Source: Nitrospirota bacterium (GTDB lineage: Bacteria > Nitrospirota > Thermodesulfovibrionia > Thermodesulfovibrionales > JdFR-86). From it: a stretch of DNA of 6,363 bases. This document shows, in pieces, positions 4,436 to 6,363 of the stretch (within the stretch, counting starts at the first letter, position 1; every line of letters begins with the position of its first letter). The stretch covers positions 1 through 6,363 of the forward strand of contig DAOUWH010000102.1 of assembly GCA_030667205.1 (NCBI GenBank), in the 5' to 3' direction. The notes below the pieces were generated by a model. That model saw nothing but the letters and a program-made list of their open reading frames with translations, searched no databases and was not told the DNA's origin. Made by a program: the position numbers and the translations under genes.

Positions 4436-4933
4436 ATGAAGCTGATGAGGAAGCTATTTTTAATATCCTCACTCGTTGTGCTCGCAGGCTGCGCGCATGT
4501 AGTCTCCCCGGCTCTCAGGGCCGAGGCCGACAAGACCCTCAGCCCTGAGGTCCTTTTTTCCGCCCCTAACGCCCACGAGGGAAAGACCGTGGTTTTAGGC
4601 GGCGTAATCATAGGGGTTAAAAATACCGACGGGGGAGCCTCCCTCGATGTGCTCGAAAAACCGCTCGACTCGCGGGGCAGGCCCCGCGACACGGACATCT
4701 CGCGCGGGAGGTTCGTAGTGCAGCACCCCCGGCGCCTCGACCCCGTCATCTACACCCCCGGAAGGGAGATAACCGTAGCCGGCAAGGTCCTGGGCTCCGA
4801 GCCCAGGCAGCTCGATGAGATCCAGTACCCGTATCTTATGATACTGAGCAGGGAACTGTACCTGCATCGCACGACTTCAAAAAAACGCGCTCCGGAGGTG
4901 CATTTCGGGTTTGGCATCTTCAAGACATTTTAA
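4436..4933 (+). CDS. Slp-family outer-membrane lipoprotein
   Basis: A 165-aa lipoprotein with signal peptide residues 1-18 and lipobox L-A-G-C (Cys19). The +2 residue is Ala, not Asp, which favours outer-membrane sorting. The mature part begins 'CAHVVSPALRAEADKTLSPE', followed by 'GKTVVLGGVIIGVKNTDGGA', 'LDVLEKPLDSRGRP' and 'RFVVQHPRRLDPVIYTPGRE'. It then runs 'VAGKVLGSEPRQLDEIQYPY', the layout of the Slp (starvation-inducible lipoprotein) family. The family's role is poorly known, with links to envelope stress and acid tolerance in enterobacteria. AAGAGGG (4425-4431) supports ATG 4436; an ATG at 4445 also keeps an intact signal peptide. The gene contains two strong inverted repeats (4670-4689 and 4789-4807). 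Confidence 0.88.
   Translation: MKLMRKLFLISSLVVLAGCAHVVSPALRAEADKTLSPEVLFSAPNAHEGKTVVLGGVIIGVKNTDGGASLDVLEKPLDSRGRPRDTDISRGRFVVQHPRRLDPVIYTPGREITVAGKVLGSEPRQLDEIQYPYLMILSRELYLHRTTSKKRAPEVHFGFGIFKTF
4670..4689. repeat. Perfect 9-bp inverted repeat inside the Slp gene
   Basis: TCGCGGGGC (4670-4678) and GCCCCGCGA (4681-4689) are separated by AG. In RNA this would form an 8-bp stem with a 4-base loop. It lies within coding sequence, with no T run after it. Confidence 0.6.
4789..4807. repeat. Perfect 9-bp inverted repeat inside the Slp gene
   Basis: CCTGGGCTC (4789-4797) and GAGCCCAGG (4799-4807) are separated by a single C. As RNA it gives a 7-bp stem with a 5-base loop. It is the second strong palindrome in the same short gene. 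Confidence 0.6.
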
Positions 4934-4948
4934 GTCGGGCAATCACAT

Positions 4949-5848
4949 ATGACCGGCTCCGAAAGTAGTTTTACAGGATGCCTCCTCGGCCTTGCGCTCG
5001 GCGACGCCCTCGGCGCACCGTTCGAAGGACACGGTCCCTTTGCAGCCGAAGTTGAAACCCTTTTTAACCGATTGCCCCCTGCCTTGAGGTACACCGACGA
5101 TACCGAGATGGCCATCGGCGTGGCAGAGTCACTGGCCGCAAAAGGCGGCTTTGATGCCGAGCACATGGCACGGAGGTTTGCGGAGAATTTTAATCCCGCA
5201 AGGGGCTATGGCCCGGGCACCATCGCGGTGCTGGGCATGATTAAAAGGGGCGTGCCCTGGCATGCCGCTAACAGGGCGGTCTTCCCCGAGGGCTCCTTCG
5301 GAAACGGCGCGGCCATGCGCGCCGCTCCGATCGGCCTGTTTTTCGCGGAAGACCTCGAAAGGCTCAAAGAGGTCACATTCATCGCAAGCTCCATCACGCA
5401 CGACCACGCCCTTGCGAAAGAAGGCGCGCTCCTGATCACGCATGCCGTCTCCGGGATAATAAGGGGCAGGAGCAACAACGAGATTCTGGATGAGCTTTCC
5501 GGCACCATCGAGACCGAAGAGTACAGAGGCAAGCTCGATGCAATTAGGGAGCTTTTAAAAGCCCCCGCCTCGACAGAGACCGTAATCGAGCGGCTGGGCC
5601 ACAGCGTGCTTGCACAGGAATCGGCTCCCACGGCGCTTTATGCCTATATGCGCGGGGGTACGGACTACCCCGAGACCGTCAGGCTCTGCATCTCCATCGG
5701 CGGGGACACCGACACCATCTGCGCCATGGCAGGAGCACTGTCAGGTGCCCGGGCCGGCTTCGAAGGCATCCCCCCCGAACTCATCGAGCGGCTCGAAGAC
5801 AGCGACCGCATACTCGACCTCGCAAGCGAGCTCTACAGGGCCGGATAA
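4949..5848 (+). CDS. ADP-ribosylglycohydrolase (ARH/DraG family)
   Basis: A 299-aa cytoplasmic hydrolase of the binuclear-Mg ARH/DraG fold, which removes ADP-ribose from proteins or related acceptors. Motifs in order are 'GCLLGLALGDALGAPFEG' (10-27), 'YTDDTEMA' with the metal-binding T49-D50-D51, 'GNGAAMRAAPIGL', 'ITHDH' (149-153) and 'SIGGDTDTICAMAGALSGA' with GGDTDT at 251-256 supplying D253, D255 and T256. The length is typical. Start ATG 4949 is 15 bases after the Slp stop; no strong ribosome site is seen. No ADP-ribosyltransferase lies beside it, so a DraT-DraG nitrogenase switch or a toxin-antitoxin pair is not supported in this window. The substrate is unknown. Confidence 0.93.
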   Translation: MTGSESSFTGCLLGLALGDALGAPFEGHGPFAAEVETLFNRLPPALRYTDDTEMAIGVAESLAAKGGFDAEHMARRFAENFNPARGYGPGTIAVLGMIKRGVPWHAANRAVFPEGSFGNGAAMRAAPIGLFFAEDLERLKEVTFIASSITHDHALAKEGALLITHAVSGIIRGRSNNEILDELSGTIETEEYRGKLDAIRELLKAPASTETVIERLGHSVLAQESAPTALYAYMRGGTDYPETVRLCISIGGDTDTICAMAGALSGARAGFEGIPPELIERLEDSDRILDLASELYRAG

Positions 5849-5963
5849 CACTTTTTTCTCAAGAAAAACTCTCAGGGAAGGCGACAGCGGACAGCTTCCG
5901 GACGTCCGTATCTCCACGCCTTTGCCGGGGAGGGTATATCCTTGATTTATGGCTCTGAATTTC
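5849..5963. other. Non-coding gap, no clear RNA or terminator
   Basis: The stretch between the hydrolase stop and the promoter. It has a short T/A inverted repeat right after the stop (TTTTTCT-CA-AGAAAAA, from about 5853) and a palindrome CGGACGTCCG near 5902-5911. Neither looks like a standard rho-independent terminator, and I see no riboswitch consensus. Confidence 0.4.
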
Positions 5964-5992
5964 TTAACAAAAATTGATTCATTTAATATAAA
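5964..5992 (+). promoter_or_regulatory. Sigma70-type promoter for the ExeA-like ATPase gene
   Basis: TTAACA (5964-5969) and TATAAA (5987-5992), each 5 of 6 to consensus, are separated by exactly 17 bases. They lie in the most AT-rich part of the window. Transcription would begin near 5999, leaving a leader of about 65 bases before the proposed TTG start. It is the best promoter-like sequence I found. Confidence 0.6.
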
Positions 5993-6065
5993 ATAGAAGC
6001 GATATGAGTCTGGGGCTATACTCGTATCAGTTGCAACAAGATTGTTTGTCCTTTTGGGGGATGGA

Positions 6066-6363
6066 TTGATCTATAACAATTTTTTCGGGCTGAATGAGGA
6101 GCCGTTCGGCGTTACTCCTGACCCTAAGTTTCTCTACATAAGCAGCAACCACGAAGAGGCCATCGCGCACCTGAGCCGCGGTATAGCGCAGAACAGGGGC
6201 TTCATCATGCTTACCGGCGAGGTGGGCTCCGGCAAGACAACACTGATAAGGCACGTATTCCAGAACTTCGACCCGAAAGTCCGCAGCGCCATGGTACTGA
6301 ATCCGAAGATGAACGCCCTTGAGCTTTTGAAATTCATCAACCACGACTTCGGCCTTGGCGTAA
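6066..6363 (+). CDS. ExeA/GspA-like AAA ATPase, 5' part (runs off window)
   Basis: The N-terminal 99 codons of an AAA ATPase of the ExeA/general secretion pathway A type, also seen in exosortase and polysaccharide loci. The N-terminal signature 'FFGLNEEPFGVTPDPKFLY' (6-24) and 'SNHEEAIAHLSRGI' match the family's 'FFGL.E.PF..TPDP.FLY.S..H.EAL'. Walker A is G51-E-V-G-S-G-K-T58. The proposed start is TTG 6066, because family members begin M-Y-x-x-F-F-G-L and no ATG exists in this frame back to the stop at 5994-5996. GGGGG at 6056-6060 is a weak ribosome site; TTG 6042 or 6054 are alternatives. Such ATPases load or remodel envelope assembly machines. The C-terminus (possible peptidoglycan-binding domain) is outside the window. 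Confidence 0.88.
   Translation, partial: MIYNNFFGLNEEPFGVTPDPKFLYISSNHEEAIAHLSRGIAQNRGFIMLTGEVGSGKTTLIRHVFQNFDPKVRSAMVLNPKMNALELLKFINHDFGLGV

Noticed and set aside
4410..4437. TTGCAT-N16-TATAAT as a promoter for the Slp gene
   Set aside because: The -35 match is poor and the -10 box overlaps the ATG at 4436, so the transcript would lack that start codon; probably chance, unless ATG 4445 is used leaderless.
4345..4749. Minus-strand frame ending 'LPAFMRETMKKIG', considered as the remnant of a convergent gene
   Set aside because: The tail looks protein-like, but the rest overlaps the Slp gene and shows no family pattern; the 87-base gap is too short to judge.
5610..5945. 111-aa + strand frame overlapping the end of the hydrolase
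   Set aside because: Out of frame with the strongly conserved GGDTDT region and rich in Pro/Ser/Arg, typical of an alternative-frame shadow.
1..6363. CRISPR array, insertion sequence, tRNA or rRNA
   Set aside because: Reading both strands I saw no repeated spacer-repeat pattern, transposase, terminal inverted repeats of IS type, or tRNA/rRNA-like sequence.

Overview
The window is about 6.4 kb of a bacterial chromosome. It is gene-dense, and every gene I can support lies on the + strand. GC is moderately high, AGG (Arg) and ATA (Ile) codons are frequent, most starts have Shine-Dalgarno sites, and there are two outer-membrane-type lipoproteins and an Slp-family protein. This suggests a Gram-negative anaerobe or facultative anaerobe of the Deltaproteobacteria (Desulfobacterota) or Nitrospirota kind. 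That placement is inference from style and gene content; there is no marker gene here.

Left block (1-1955), apparently one operon. It holds the 3' part of a nitroreductase, a thiol peroxidase (tpx, GTG start), a secreted rhodanese-like protein, two short paralogous single-helix membrane proteins (37 and 35 aa) and a 133-aa membrane protein. Gaps are 5-23 bases. The key point is the rhodanese. A standard reading ends it at a TGA at 1161. The same frame continues through a second TGA at 1167 and then gives a complete rhodanese C-terminal half, ending at TAA 1308-1310. Both TGAs fall where relatives carry the two cysteines of a 'YCxCP' active-site loop. A bacterial SECIS-like hairpin starts 10 bases after the second TGA. 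I read it as a two-selenocysteine (U-A-U-P) rhodanese of 136 aa.

Middle block (1956-3190) contains an NifU C-terminal-domain (Nfu-type) Fe-S scaffold and three small proteins of unknown function (69, 82 and 140 aa), the last two overlapping by ATGA. A perfect 10-bp hairpin covers the stop codon of the 69-aa gene.

Right block (3191-6363) contains a lipoprotein of the PQQ-dependent sugar dehydrogenase (soluble glucose dehydrogenase/YliI-like) fold, an Slp-family lipoprotein and an ADP-ribosylglycohydrolase. A 217-base gap follows, holding a good sigma70-type promoter. The window ends inside an ExeA/GspA-like AAA ATPase with a probable TTG start.

Taken together, the left operon looks like a cell-envelope thiol/selenol redox module: peroxide removal by Tpx, a periplasmic selenol sulfurtransferase or reductase, and small membrane partners. 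The genes on the right look like ordinary, loosely connected envelope and housekeeping functions.
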